Source of the DNA: Mesorhizobium sp. PAMC28654 | Lineage (GTDB): Bacteria > Pseudomonadota > Alphaproteobacteria > Rhizobiales > Rhizobiaceae | NCBI RefSeq assembly: GCF_020616515.1 | Contig: NZ_CP085135.1 | Location: 62,001-126,000, forward strand | DNA: 64,000 nucleotides | Reading direction: 5' to 3' | In this document: piece by piece, positions 1 through 8,593 of the stretch | Position numbering within the stretch: position 1 is the first letter of the stretch | Layout of the letters: every line of letters starts with the position of its first letter | Position numbers and translations under genes: made by a program | Notes under the pieces: generated by a model | The model's database searches: none | The model's input: the letters and a program-made list of their open reading frames with translations, nothing else | What the model was told of the DNA's origin: nothing

Positions 1-53
1 GTGGCGCGGATGCTTTCGAAGGCACGCCTTTCGAACTGAAGATCGAGGGTTAG
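1..53 (+). CDS. 3' end of a gene entering from the left (partial)
   Basis: Reading from base 3, an open frame gives the C-terminal residues GADAFEGTPFELKIEG and stops with TAG at 51-53. Its stop overlaps the stop of the convergent creatininase-like gene. The composition looks coding and the convergent arrangement is natural, but sixteen residues are too few to name a family. Confidence 0.35.
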   Translation, partial: GADAFEGTPFELKIEG

Positions 54-853
54 CTCAGCCAGTCGGCAAGCTTTGCCTTGCGCACGTCCTTCACCAGGCT
101 GATGAAGCCGTCGGCCTGGTGCTCGGCTGTCAGCCGGCCTTTTTCTGCCGTGGCGATGCCGGCATCGCCGACTACGCCGTTCGGGTTGAGATCCCCAGCG
201 ATCCACGCGAAAGCGTGCGTTCCGGTGTGGCGCAGCAGCGAGAATTCCTTTTCGGCCTTGGCGACATTGGAGACGAAATTGTCGGCTTTGCCCATATCGA
301 CGAGGTCCGGCCGGAAATGCAGCATCAGCGACGTCTCGACATCGCCGCCGTGGATGCCGTGACGGTCCTCGAGTTCGGTGTACATGCCAGCCGGCCGGCC
401 GAAGCGCTGCCAGCTCGTCTTCACCGCCAGCATCTTGGCACGCACGCGCAACTCGCGCGTGATGATGCCCATGATCTCCTCATTGCCGCCATGCGAGTTG
501 ACAACGATCAATTTGCGCAGGCCGGCGCGCGCGATCGACAGGCCAAGCTCAGTCCAGGCGTCGACCAATGTCGTCGCCGGCAAGGTGAGGGTGCCCGGTG
601 CGTGAAGGTGCTCATTGGACTTGCCGATCGCCTGGACCGGCAGGATGCGGATGTCGAGATCATCGGGCAGGCGGTCGATAACCGCGTCGAGCATGCCGTT
701 CATGATCGATGTGTCGGTAGAGACGGGCAGATGCGGTCCGTGCTGCTCGATCGCCGCCACGGGCAGAACGGCGATCGTCGCCTCCGGATCAATCGAGGCA
801 TATTCGGTTGTCCGGTAGTCGCCCCACCACACGCGTCTTTTTGTTTGGGTCAT
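50..853 (-). CDS. creatininase-family amidohydrolase
   Basis: 267 aa. The start is the ATG at 853, giving MTQTKRRVWWGDY; the frame stays open far upstream but that extension is Arg-rich out-of-gene translation. Metal-binding motifs of the creatininase/FAPy-deformylase family are visible: EQHGPHLPVSTD near residue 40, NSHGGNEE near 120 and HGGDVETS near 175. The length is typical. Known members open cyclic or formamide C-N bonds using two divalent metals in the cytosol. It lies next to a Rid-family gene and opposite a cytosine-deaminase/ABC operon, which suggests breakdown of a small N-heterocycle or amide. The substrate cannot be read from sequence, and creatinine itself is only one option. 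Confidence 0.85.
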   Translation of the reverse strand: MTQTKRRVWWGDYRTTEYASIDPEATIAVLPVAAIEQHGPHLPVSTDTSIMNGMLDAVIDRLPDDLDIRILPVQAIGKSNEHLHAPGTLTLPATTLVDAWTELGLSIARAGLRKLIVVNSHGGNEEIMGIITRELRVRAKMLAVKTSWQRFGRPAGMYTELEDRHGIHGGDVETSLMLHFRPDLVDMGKADNFVSNVAKAEKEFSLLRHTGTHAFAWIAGDLNPNGVVGDAGIATAEKGRLTAEHQADGFISLVKDVRKAKLADWLS

Positions 854-893
854 TTCGGGCCTCGACGGAACTGATCTTATGTTTGCGCTGCCC

Positions 894-957
894 GGCACCT
901 TCTCCCCGTGAAGAACGGGGAGAAGGTGCCGGCAGGCGGATGAGGGGCGGCGCAGAC
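894..957. repeat. rhizobial hairpin repeat (RIME-like)
   Basis: A perfect 16-bp inverted repeat (894-909 with 915-930, core CTTCTCCCCGT) is followed by the tail GGCAGGCGGATGAGGGGC. Closely related copies occur at 8446-8584 and a relative at 7078-7234. This matches the type of short palindromic intergenic mosaic element known from rhizobia. It separates the creatininase-like gene from the Rid gene. Confidence 0.75.
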
Positions 958-1017
958 TTTGGTGTGGTGTAGCTTCAGATTGCCAGCCTGTCGATTCGAG
1001 GCTTCGGCCTGCGCATC

Positions 1018-1401
1018 TCACCCAGCCGCGATGGCCTCGACCTCTACCTTGAATTCCGGCCGGGCAAAACCGGAGACGATCATCAGCGTCGAGGCGGGAG
1101 CGGGACTGGCGAACAGCCTGTCGCGGACGTCCATATAAGGCCGCAGATGCGCGCGGTCGGTGACATAGGCGTTGATGCGCACGATATCGGAAAGCCCGAG
1201 ACCCGCCTCGCCGAGAACCGCGGCGATGTTTTGAAAGCAAAGCTCGGCCTGGGCGCCTGCGTCCTCGGGAGTCTGGTCGTCCGCCGTGATGGCGACCTGG
1301 CCCGAACATAGCACCAGCCGCTTGCCGGCGGGCACCTCGACGCCGTGGCTGTAGCGGGCGAAGGGCGGCTTGATCGACTTCGGCGTGAGAAATTTGAACA
1401 T
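1018..1401 (-). CDS. Rid-family (YjgF/YER057c/UK114) protein
   Basis: 127 aa, typical Rid length, a single small trimeric domain. Family hallmarks are SGQVAI near residue 35, NIAAVLGEAGLGLSDIVRINAYVTD in the middle (partly quoted as NIAAVLGEAG and INAYVTD) and EVEAIA at the C-terminus. Classic RidA deaminates reactive 2-aminoacrylate-type imines using an Arg in the segment PARS. Here that segment reads PAST, so the key Arg is absent and the protein probably belongs to another Rid subfamily, of the kind found in amide or pyrimidine catabolic operons. It is transcribed in the same direction as the creatininase-like gene 165 bases downstream, with a repeat in between. Confidence 0.9.
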   Translation of the reverse strand: MFKFLTPKSIKPPFARYSHGVEVPAGKRLVLCSGQVAITADDQTPEDAGAQAELCFQNIAAVLGEAGLGLSDIVRINAYVTDRAHLRPYMDVRDRLFASPAPASTLMIVSGFARPEFKVEVEAIAAG

Positions 1402-1588
1402 GGCAATCTCCGTTCCGCCGGCAACCTAAGGCGGTAGTGGTGGTATCTTCAAGATGGCGGTTCATGTCGTCGGCGCGATTGTGGACAGCAGTTCAAAAAA
1501 TAGGCACGATGCCTTTCGTACAGCATGACCCGCCCGCCCTTGACGCGCGAGTGCGACGCAAGCGGGCGGTCCCGGCACGAGGGGCCGG

Positions 1589-1604
1589 TGGCATGTGTCT
1601 TGCT
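1589..1604 (+). promoter_or_regulatory. sigma-54 (RpoN) promoter candidate for the ABC/amidohydrolase operon
   Basis: TGGCATGTGTCTTGCT matches the -24/-12 consensus TGGCACG-N4-TTGCW with one mismatch. GG and GC have the required 10-base separation. It lies 62 bases upstream of the ABC binding-protein ATG, in a gene-free stretch. A GC-rich imperfect dyad (CCGCCC...GGGCGG, about 1532-1569) sits upstream and could be an activator site. The rest of 1402-1666 holds no gene. Confidence 0.65.
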
Positions 1605-1666
1605 TCTTGAACCAATGGTGTCGAGCCCGGCGCGGAGCGTGCCGGAGCAAACAGAGGGTGGTGTCG

Positions 1667-2671
1667 ATGTACGGAAGACGGAAGATTTCGGCGGGCGCGA
1701 TCGCGCTGCTTGCGGCCGGCACGGTGGGCGCGGCCGCCAATGAGAAAGTCACCTTTGGCACCAACTGGTTGGCCGAGCCAGAGCATGGAGGATATTACCA
1801 GGCCATCGCCGATGGCACCTACGCCGCCTGCGGCCTCGACGTCACCATCATGCAGGGTGGGCCGCAGGTCAGCGGCAGGCCGATGCTACTTGCCGGCAAG
1901 ATCGACTTCTACATGGGAGGCAATCTGCTTTCGGCTTTCGACGCCGTGCAACAGGGCATTCCGATGCGCGTGGTGGCCGCTGATTTCCAGAAGGACCCGC
2001 AGGTGATCATGTCGCAGCCCGGCCAGGGGCTGGACACATGGGACGACCTGAAGAAGGCCGACCAGTACATACTGGGCGACGAGGGCGCGCAGACATTCTT
2101 CCAGTGGATGATCACCGATCTCGGCTTCGACGCCACCAAGCGCGTGCCCTACACTTTCAATCCGGCGCCGTTCATCGCCAACAAGAAGTCGATCCAGCAG
2201 GGCTACGTCACCTCCGAGCCGTTCGCGGTCAAGAAGGCGGGCGGTTTCATGCCCGACCAGTTCCTGCTCGCCGACTATGGCTGGGACACATACGCGACGA
2301 CGGTCGAGGTCATGCAGGATACGATCGACAAGCGCCCCGAGGTTGTCCAGTGCTTCGTCGATGGCTCGGCCAAGGGCTGGTACAAATATCTCTATGGCGA
2401 CAACAAGGCCGCCAATGACATGATCAAGAAGGACAATCCGGACATGACGGATGAGCAGATCGCCTTCTCGATCGAACAGCTGAAGAAGTTCGGCATCGTC
2501 GATTCAGGCGACAGCGAGAAGCTGGGCATCGGCGCGATGACGGATGCGCGCATCCAGAGTTTTTACGACAAGATGGTCAAGGCCAAGGTCACGCCCGCGG
2601 GCATCGATATCAAGAAGGCCTACACGCTGGCCTTCATCAACAAGGGCGTCGGGCTCGACCTGAAGAAATAG
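1667..2671 (+). CDS. ABC importer periplasmic binding protein, NMT1/THI5-like
   Basis: 334 aa. The ATG at 1667 is chosen because it follows GAGGGTGG and opens a signal peptide (MYGRRKISAGAIALLAAGTVGAAA). The mature part starts NEKVTFGTNWLAEPEHGGYYQA, the pattern of SsuA/THI5-type proteins that bind pyrimidine precursors, sulfonates or similar small organics. It delivers ligand to the permease and ATPase encoded immediately downstream. Company with a cytosine-deaminase-like enzyme and a creatininase-like enzyme points to a nitrogenous ring compound. Substrate is inferred from neighbours only. Confidence 0.88.
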   Translation: MYGRRKISAGAIALLAAGTVGAAANEKVTFGTNWLAEPEHGGYYQAIADGTYAACGLDVTIMQGGPQVSGRPMLLAGKIDFYMGGNLLSAFDAVQQGIPMRVVAADFQKDPQVIMSQPGQGLDTWDDLKKADQYILGDEGAQTFFQWMITDLGFDATKRVPYTFNPAPFIANKKSIQQGYVTSEPFAVKKAGGFMPDQFLLADYGWDTYATTVEVMQDTIDKRPEVVQCFVDGSAKGWYKYLYGDNKAANDMIKKDNPDMTDEQIAFSIEQLKKFGIVDSGDSEKLGIGAMTDARIQSFYDKMVKAKVTPAGIDIKKAYTLAFINKGVGLDLKK

Positions 2672-2683
2672 GCCGGTTCGCGC

Positions 2684-3511
2684 ATGATCCAGGAGACAGT
2701 GGCGCAAGCGCCAACAGGGTCGGGGCCTCGCCCGACGTTGCTGGCGTTGCGCGGCGTCGGCAAGGTCTTTTCCAACGGTGTGACGGCACTCGACAATGTC
2801 GACCTGACGATCCGGGACGGTGACTTTCTCAGCCTTCTCGGCCCGTCCGGTTGCGGCAAGTCGACGGCGCTGCGCCTGATTGCAGGCCTGTCGACGCCGA
2901 CGTCCGGCCTGCTCGATTGGCGTGGCGGCGGCTCTCTCGACCGCTCCAAGATCGGCTTCGTCTTCCAGGAACCGACGCTGCTGCCCTGGGCCGATGTCTT
3001 CGACAATGTCTGGCTGCCGCTGCGGCTCAAGGGTATTTCACGAGCCAAGGCGGCGCCGGCGGTCGAGGAGATGCTGGCGCGGGTCCATCTGACGGGCTTT
3101 GAAAAAGCGGTGCCGCGCGAACTGTCCGGGGGCATGAAGATGCGCGTCTCGATCGCGCGCGCCATGGTGACGAAACCGCGCGTGCTGCTGATGGACGAGC
3201 CGTTCGCGGCGCTCGACGAGATCACCCGCTTCAAGCTCAACAATGATCTGCTGGAGCTATGGCAGGACGAACGCTTCACCGTCGTCTTCGTCACCCACAG
3301 CGTGTTCGAAAGCGTTTTCCTGTCCAATCGGATTGTCGTCATGGCGGCTCGGCCGGGCAGGGTGTTCGACGAACTCGCTGTCGAGGCGGGCTATCCGCGC
3401 GACGAGGTGTTCCGCACCTCGCCCGACTATGCAGCACTTTGCCGCCAGGCTTCCGATGTGCTGGTCAAGGCCATCAATTCAACAGCGGGGTCGCGTCATG
3501 ACGGCCATTGA
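2684..3511 (+). CDS. ABC importer ATPase
   Basis: 275 aa, nitrate/sulfonate/taurine-type ATPase. Walker A GPSGCGKST is near residue 53, signature LSGGMKMRVSIARA near 147 and Walker B RVLLMDEPFAALDE near 167, followed by the switch His in FVTHS. It starts 12 bases after the binding-protein stop and overlaps the permease gene by 14 bases, so the three are translated as a unit. It powers the cytoplasmic side of the importer. Confidence 0.93.
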   Translation: MIQETVAQAPTGSGPRPTLLALRGVGKVFSNGVTALDNVDLTIRDGDFLSLLGPSGCGKSTALRLIAGLSTPTSGLLDWRGGGSLDRSKIGFVFQEPTLLPWADVFDNVWLPLRLKGISRAKAAPAVEEMLARVHLTGFEKAVPRELSGGMKMRVSIARAMVTKPRVLLMDEPFAALDEITRFKLNNDLLELWQDERFTVVFVTHSVFESVFLSNRIVVMAARPGRVFDELAVEAGYPRDEVFRTSPDYAALCRQASDVLVKAINSTAGSRHDGH

Positions 3512-4349
3512 AGAGGTCACGCTGAAGCTTGATCCCGAAGAGGCGCGCCGCGTACGGGAGGACCGGCTCGAGCGGATCGGCCGGTGGGTGTTGCCACTGG
3601 CGATCATGATCCTGGCCATCTGGCTGTGGGACCGCATCTGTGTCTGGAACGATATCCCGAAATACATCCTGCCGCGCCCCGGCGTGGTGCTGCAGACGCT
3701 GCACGATGATGCCGGGTTGCTGTTTTCCTCGCTGCTGGTGACGCTCAGGATCACCTTCCTCAGCTTGGCCCTGGCTGTCATCGGCGGTGTCGGGCTATCA
3801 GTCCTGTTCGCGCAGTCGAAATGGGTGGAAATGTCGTTCTTTCCGTTCGCCATCGTGCTGCAGGTGACGCCGGTCGTCGCCATCTTCCCGTTGATCAATA
3901 TCTATGTCGGCAACCAGACGACCAAGCTTTTGCTCTGCGCCTGGATCGTCGCCTTCTTCCCGATCCTTTCCAACACCACGCTTGGCCTCAATTCCGTCGA
4001 CCGCAACCTGCTGGATATGTTCAAGCTCAACGGCGCCACGCGCTGGCAGCAGTTGCGCTATCTTCGGCTGCCTGCGGCGATGCCCTACTTTCTCGGCGGG
4101 CTGAAGATCGCCGGCGGCCTGTCGCTGATCGGCGCCGTGGTGGCCGAGTTCGTGGCTGGGGCGCAGGGCCAATCATCCGGGCTTGCCTCGCGCATCATCG
4201 AGGCCGGCTACCGGCTCAACGCACCGCGCCTGTTCGCGGCGCTGATCCTGATCTCGCTCACCGGCATCCTGATCTTCCTCGTGCTGTCGCTGATTTCGCA
4301 TCTCATTCTCAGGCGCTGGCACGAAAGCGCACTGAAGCAGGAGCGGTAA
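3498..4349 (+). CDS. ABC importer permease, BPD_transp_1 family
   Basis: 283 aa. The ATG at 3498 (MTAIEEVTLKLDPEEA) is preferred over the longer open frame because the upstream part is the ATPase gene in another frame. About six hydrophobic segments are visible. The EAA loop region reads FKLNGATRWQQLRYLRLPAAMPY near residue 175 (core NGATRWQQLRYLRLP), the contact with the ATPase. The inner-membrane protein forms the pore for the preceding binding protein. Confidence 0.92.
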   Translation: MTAIEEVTLKLDPEEARRVREDRLERIGRWVLPLAIMILAIWLWDRICVWNDIPKYILPRPGVVLQTLHDDAGLLFSSLLVTLRITFLSLALAVIGGVGLSVLFAQSKWVEMSFFPFAIVLQVTPVVAIFPLINIYVGNQTTKLLLCAWIVAFFPILSNTTLGLNSVDRNLLDMFKLNGATRWQQLRYLRLPAAMPYFLGGLKIAGGLSLIGAVVAEFVAGAQGQSSGLASRIIEAGYRLNAPRLFAALILISLTGILIFLVLSLISHLILRRWHESALKQER

Positions 4350-4353
4350 TTTC

Positions 4354-5655
4354 TTGATTCCGAATTCAGGCTCATACCGGCTCGCCAATGTCCGGCTTCA
4401 CGCGTCCCTGACACCAGCCGTTGCCGTGGCCTTTGACAGCGACGGCTTTGCGCTGGCCGACATCACCGTCGCCGACGGCAGGATTTCCAGCATCATGGCT
4501 CATGGTCGCCCAACGGTGCCAACCGACGCGGTCGACCTTGCCGGCCGCATCGTGCTGCCATGCTTCGTCGACTGCCACACCCATATCGACAAGGGCCATA
4601 TCTGGCCGAGAAAACCCAATCCGGACGGCACGTTCATGGGCGCGCTGAACGCCACGGGCGCGGACCGCGCCGCGCGCTGGAACGCCGAGGATGTTGCACG
4701 CCGCATGGATTTCTCGCTGCGCTCAGCCTATGCGCACGGCACCAAGGCGCTGCGGACCCATCTCGACAGCGTGGCGCCGCAGGAAGAAATCTCCTGGCCG
4801 GTGTTCGAGACGATGCGCGAAAAGTGGCGCGGCCGCATCGAACTGCAGGCCGCCTGCCTGATCGGCATCGAAGGCGTTCGCGAGAAGACCTGGTTCGAAG
4901 GCCTGGCCAAAAGGGTGGCCGCCGCCAAGGGCGTTCTCGGCGTCGTCACCTATATGGTGCCGGATCTGGAGGAGCTTCTCGACCAGGTGTTCGCGCAAGC
5001 GATCAAACATGGCCTCGATCTCGATTTCCATGCCGACGAGACCGACGATGTCACGGCGATCTCGCTGAAGAAGATCGCGGAGGCGGCGCTCTGGAACGGC
5101 TTCGAGGGCAATATCCTCGTCGGCCATTGCTGCTCGCTGGCGCGCCAGCCCGATCTCGACGTGCTCGACACGCTGGATAAGGCGGCGAAGGCCGGGCTCG
5201 CCGTGGTGTCATTGCCGATGTGCAACCTTTATCTGCAAGACAGGCGTGCGGACCGGACCACGCCGCGCTGGCGCGGCGTGACGCTGCTGCACGAGATGGA
5301 GGCGCGGGGCATTCCAGTTGCCGTCGCCTCCGACAACACGCGCGACCCCTTCCATGCCTATGGCGATCTCGACATGCTGGAGGTCTACCGCATGGCGACG
5401 CGCATCCTGCATTTCGACCATCCGGTCGCCGACTGGCCGCAAGCGGTGACAGCGACACCGGCTAGGGTGATGCGACTTGACGGTGTCGGCACGCTTGCCG
5501 TCGGTGGTCCAGCCGACTTCATCCTGTTCAAAGGTCGAAGCTGGACGGAATTGCTGTCGCGGCCCGAATCGGATCGCATCGTCGTGCGCGACGGGCGTGC
5601 GATTGAGCGGCAATTGCCCGACTATGCCGAACTCGACGAGTTGATGGTGAAATGA
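4354..5655 (+). CDS. cytosine-deaminase-like amidohydrolase
   Basis: 433 aa starting with TTG at 4354, supported by CAGGAGCGG eight bases upstream; no ATG fits. Amidohydrolase-superfamily metal motifs are HTHIDK near residue 75, HADE near 227, GHC near 257 and the catalytic ASDNTRDPF near 325, the pattern of CodA-type deaminases. It removes an amino group from a pyrimidine or related ring in the cytosol. It sits directly after the importer (4-base gap) and overlaps the following FAD enzyme by ATGA, so import and deamination are coupled. The true ring substrate is not determined. Confidence 0.85.
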   Translation: MIPNSGSYRLANVRLHASLTPAVAVAFDSDGFALADITVADGRISSIMAHGRPTVPTDAVDLAGRIVLPCFVDCHTHIDKGHIWPRKPNPDGTFMGALNATGADRAARWNAEDVARRMDFSLRSAYAHGTKALRTHLDSVAPQEEISWPVFETMREKWRGRIELQAACLIGIEGVREKTWFEGLAKRVAAAKGVLGVVTYMVPDLEELLDQVFAQAIKHGLDLDFHADETDDVTAISLKKIAEAALWNGFEGNILVGHCCSLARQPDLDVLDTLDKAAKAGLAVVSLPMCNLYLQDRRADRTTPRWRGVTLLHEMEARGIPVAVASDNTRDPFHAYGDLDMLEVYRMATRILHFDHPVADWPQAVTATPARVMRLDGVGTLAVGGPADFILFKGRSWTELLSRPESDRIVVRDGRAIERQLPDYAELDELMVK

Positions 5656-7055
5656 TGGATATCGCCGCGCTGAAACGCGATCTCGACGGGATAAAACTCG
5701 ACGACAATCCGGCGATTGTGCAGCAGAAGAGCCGCGACTTCTACTGGTACAGCCCGGTGCTGAAACAGCAGCTCGACCATGTCACCGGCGACCTGATCGT
5801 GACGCCGAAGAACGAGGCCGAGGTGATCCGCGTGCTCGCCGCCTGTCACCGGCACGGCGTGCCGGTGACGCCGCGCGGCAGTGGCACCGGCAATTACGGC
5901 CAGGCGATGCCGCTTTCGGGCGGCGTGGTGCTAAACCTTGCCGACATGAACGAGATCAAGTCGATCGCATGGGGGAGCGTGGTGACCGGACCTGGCGCTG
6001 TGCTGGGCGATATAGACAAGGCAACGCGGGCGCACTCCGGCCAGGAATTGCGGCTGTCGCCCTCCACCTACAACACGGCCTCGATCGGCGGCTTCATCGC
6101 TGGCGGATCGGGTGGCGTTGGCTCGATCAATTTCGGCGGCCTGCGTGATTTCGGCAATGTGCTGCGCCTGCGCGTGGTGACCATGGAGGCCGAGCCGAAG
6201 GTGCTCGAACTCACCGGCGAGGATATGCACAAGGTCACGCACGCCTACGGCACCAATGGCATCATCACCGAAGTCGAGATGCCGCTAACCGCAGCCTATG
6301 ACTGGGTCGATGTCATCGTCGGCTTCGACACATTCATGGACGCGGCGCGCTATGGCAACGCGCTGGCGTGCCAGGATGGCATCCTGACCAAGCTGATCAC
6401 GCCGATTTCGGCACCCGTGCCGCAGCTCTATTTCAAGCGGCACCAGAAATTCCTCAGGGAGGGACAGAGCATCTGCGTCGTCATGGTGGCGCTGCATGGG
6501 CTGGATGCCTTCCTTGCCTTCACCCGTCGCGCCGGCGGCGAGGTGATCTTCAGTGCCGCCACGGCGACGCCCGACGAGAAAAAGGGTCTGCCACCGGCCT
6601 ATGAGCTGACCTGGAACCACACGACGCTGCGGGCACTGCGCGTCGATCCTTCGATTACCTATCTGCAGTCGCTCTACCCTTTTCCCAACCAGCTGGCGCT
6701 GGTCGAAAAGATGGATGCGATGTTTCCCGGAGAAGTCTTTTCGCATCTCGAATTTGTGCGGCTGGACGGCAACATCACCTGTTTCGGCCTGCCGCTGGTG
6801 AAATTCACCACCGAGGCGCGGCTCGATGAGATCGTTCGGCTGCATGAGGCGAATGGCTGCCCGATCTTCAATCCGCACCGCTACACGCTGGAAGAGGGCG
6901 GCATGAAACAGACGGACGCGGTGCAGCTTGCCTTCAAGCGCGAGACCGATCCGCAAGGCCTGCTCAATCCCGGCAAGATGATCGCCTGGGAAAATCCGGA
7001 CTACGATTATCGCTCGGGCCGGACTTTCTTGTTCAAGGGGCTGCAGAGGGTGTGA
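5652..7055 (+). CDS. FAD-linked oxidase, GlcD/VAO type
   Basis: 467 aa with an ATGA overlap to the amidohydrolase. The N-terminal FAD_binding_4 domain shows TPKNEAEVIRVL, then VTPRGSGTGNYGQAMPLSGGVVLNL (core PRGSGTGNYGQAMP near residue 75) and GGFIAGGSGGVGS near 150. The C-terminal part ends in FKRETDPQGLLNPGKM, typical of glycolate/lactate-oxidase relatives. Such enzymes oxidise hydroxyacids or related alcohols or amines with FAD. Likely the next step on the product of the deaminase; the specific reaction is not visible. Confidence 0.85.
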   Translation: MMDIAALKRDLDGIKLDDNPAIVQQKSRDFYWYSPVLKQQLDHVTGDLIVTPKNEAEVIRVLAACHRHGVPVTPRGSGTGNYGQAMPLSGGVVLNLADMNEIKSIAWGSVVTGPGAVLGDIDKATRAHSGQELRLSPSTYNTASIGGFIAGGSGGVGSINFGGLRDFGNVLRLRVVTMEAEPKVLELTGEDMHKVTHAYGTNGIITEVEMPLTAAYDWVDVIVGFDTFMDAARYGNALACQDGILTKLITPISAPVPQLYFKRHQKFLREGQSICVVMVALHGLDAFLAFTRRAGGEVIFSAATATPDEKKGLPPAYELTWNHTTLRALRVDPSITYLQSLYPFPNQLALVEKMDAMFPGEVFSHLEFVRLDGNITCFGLPLVKFTTEARLDEIVRLHEANGCPIFNPHRYTLEEGGMKQTDAVQLAFKRETDPQGLLNPGKMIAWENPDYDYRSGRTFLFKGLQRV

Positions 7056-7077
7056 TGAGGAGAGGTTTGCGCTTGAA

Positions 7078-7234
7078 CACCCCCCTCTGTCCTGCCGGAC
7101 ATCTCCCCCTCAAGGGGGGAGATTGGCAGCCTCAGCGTTGCGACCAAACTGTGACGTTGACCGTTGGCGAAAGCGATGCGGCAGTCCGATCTTCCCCCTT
7201 GAGGGGGAGATGCCCGGCAGGGCAGAGGGGGGTG
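7078..7234. repeat. large inverted repeat, RIME-like
   Basis: Left arm about 7078-7120 (CACCCCCCTCTGTCCTGCCG, then CATCTCCCCCTCAAGG) and right arm about 7193-7234 (CCTTGAGGGGGAGATG, then CCGGCAGGGCAGAGG) are near-perfect complements around a loop of about 70 bases. It fills the gap between the FAD oxidase and the quinone-reductase genes, which might otherwise be one operon. No gene fits inside. Confidence 0.75.
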
Positions 7235-7263
7235 CCTCGCACTGACCTGCGGGATGTTCTCCT

Positions 7264-7845
7264 GTGAACATCCTCGTACTCTACGCCCATCCGGTCGAGA
7301 CCAGCTTCAATGCCGGTCTGCATCGGATGATCGTCGAGCGCCTGGTGGCAGCGGGCCATACGGTCGATGACTGCGATCTTTATGCCGAGGGTTTCGATCC
7401 AAGGCTGACGCGAGCCGAACGGCTCGGCTACCACAACGAACGCGGCGAGGAAGATGCCGTGGCCCCCTATGTCGAGCGCCTGCTGCGGGCCGATGCGCTG
7501 GTACTTTCCTACCCGGTCTGGAACTATGGCTTTCCGGCCATCCTGAAGGGGTTCTTCGATCGCGTGTTCCTGCCCGGCGTGTCGTTCAAGCTGGTCGACG
7601 GCAAGGTGCAGCCGTCGCTGCACAACATCCGCAAGGTCGCGGCGGTCACCACCTATGGCGGCAGCCGGTTCCGCGCCATGCTGATGGGCGATCCGCCACG
7701 CAAGCTGATCAAGCGCATGCTGCGCGCCACGGTAAAGCCGGGCGCATCGGTAACCTATCTCGCTGAATACTCGATGAATCTGTCGACAGGCGAAACGCGC
7801 AAAGCCTTCATGGCCAAGGTAGCATCCGGCATGGACAGCTTCTGA
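7264..7845 (+). CDS. NAD(P)H:quinone oxidoreductase-like flavoprotein (copy 1)
   Basis: 193 aa with a GTG start at 7264 (MNILVLYAHPVETSFN). It has a flavodoxin-like fold of the NQO1/MdaB/KefF family: YAHP near residue 8, DLYAEGF near 40, and the flavin/quinone region SYPVWNYGFPAILKGFFDRVF near 83 (core YPVWNYGFPAILKG). It probably transfers two electrons from NAD(P)H to a quinone or related acceptor. It overlaps its paralogue by one base (TGATG). Confidence 0.88.
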   Translation: MNILVLYAHPVETSFNAGLHRMIVERLVAAGHTVDDCDLYAEGFDPRLTRAERLGYHNERGEEDAVAPYVERLLRADALVLSYPVWNYGFPAILKGFFDRVFLPGVSFKLVDGKVQPSLHNIRKVAAVTTYGGSRFRAMLMGDPPRKLIKRMLRATVKPGASVTYLAEYSMNLSTGETRKAFMAKVASGMDSF

Positions 7846-8432
7846 TGCGTGCGCTGGTTGTTTATTGCCATCCGGTCCCGGAGAGTTTTTGTGCGTCGAT
7901 CCGGGACAGTGCCATCGAGGTGCTGAAGGCGAGGGGCTGGGAGGTGCGGCTGCTCGACCTCTATGCGGAAAACTTCAATCCGGTGATGGGCTGCGACGAG
8001 CGGCGCTCTTACAATGACCAGGCGCCGCAGGACCCGGCGCTGAAGCCGCATTTCGAGCTGCTTGCCTGGGCCGAAGCGATCCTGTTTGTCTATCCGACGT
8101 GGTGGTACGGGCTGCCGGCGATGCTCAAGGGCTGGCTCGACCGGGTGTGGGCGACGGATGTGGCCTTCAAGTTGCCGGCGGGCAAGGGACGGATCAAATC
8201 GCTGATGACGCATGTGACGAAGGTCGGTGTCATCACCACCTGCGGCGCGCCAACCTGGTGGAGCGTCGTCGTCGGCCAGCCCGGCCGCAAGACCCTGCTG
8301 CGCGGCATGCGGGCGCTGTGCGCGACGCGATGCAAGACATTTTTCCTGGCGCACTATCTGATGGATGCTTCGACGCCGAGGAGCCGAGCGGCTTTTTTGG
8401 CGAAAGTGCGGGCGAAGCTGGAGCGGTTCTGA
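7845..8432 (+). CDS. NAD(P)H:quinone oxidoreductase-like flavoprotein (copy 2)
   Basis: 195 aa and clearly a paralogue of the gene before it: VYCHPVPESFCAS, DLYAENFNPVM and YPTWWYGLPAMLKGWLDRVW align along the whole length. The tandem pair arose by duplication and may form a heterodimer or take different acceptors. It is translationally coupled to copy 1. A RIME-like repeat follows its stop. Confidence 0.88.
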   Translation: MRALVVYCHPVPESFCASIRDSAIEVLKARGWEVRLLDLYAENFNPVMGCDERRSYNDQAPQDPALKPHFELLAWAEAILFVYPTWWYGLPAMLKGWLDRVWATDVAFKLPAGKGRIKSLMTHVTKVGVITTCGAPTWWSVVVGQPGRKTLLRGMRALCATRCKTFFLAHYLMDASTPRSRAAFLAKVRAKLERF

Positions 8433-8445
8433 GTTGCGGGATTAG

Positions 8446-8584
8446 CGCCCTTCTCCCCGTTCTACGGGGAGAAGATGCCGGCAGGCAGATGAGGGGCAGC
8501 ACCGACATTTGCCTTAGTCTGGGGCGTTTGCGCCGCCCCTCATCCGGCCCTCGGGCCACCTTCTCCCTGTGAACGGGGCGAAGG
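8446..8584. repeat. RIME-like double hairpin repeat
   Basis: Two facing copies of the CTTCTCCCCGT...ACGGGGAGAAG motif with the tail GGCAGGCAGATGAGGGGC lie between convergent genes. The element resembles 894-957 and carries a second, inverted copy of it. It may act as a transcription barrier between the quinone-reductase and dehydrogenase operons, but its main identity is a dispersed repeat. Confidence 0.75.
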
Positions 8585-8593
8585 AAGAACGCG

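Noticed and set aside
1402..1666. Possible TPP riboswitch before the THI5-like binding-protein gene
   Set aside because: No thi-box-like conserved segments such as CTGAGA with a matching ACCTGATC were seen; the sigma-54 motif explains the region better.
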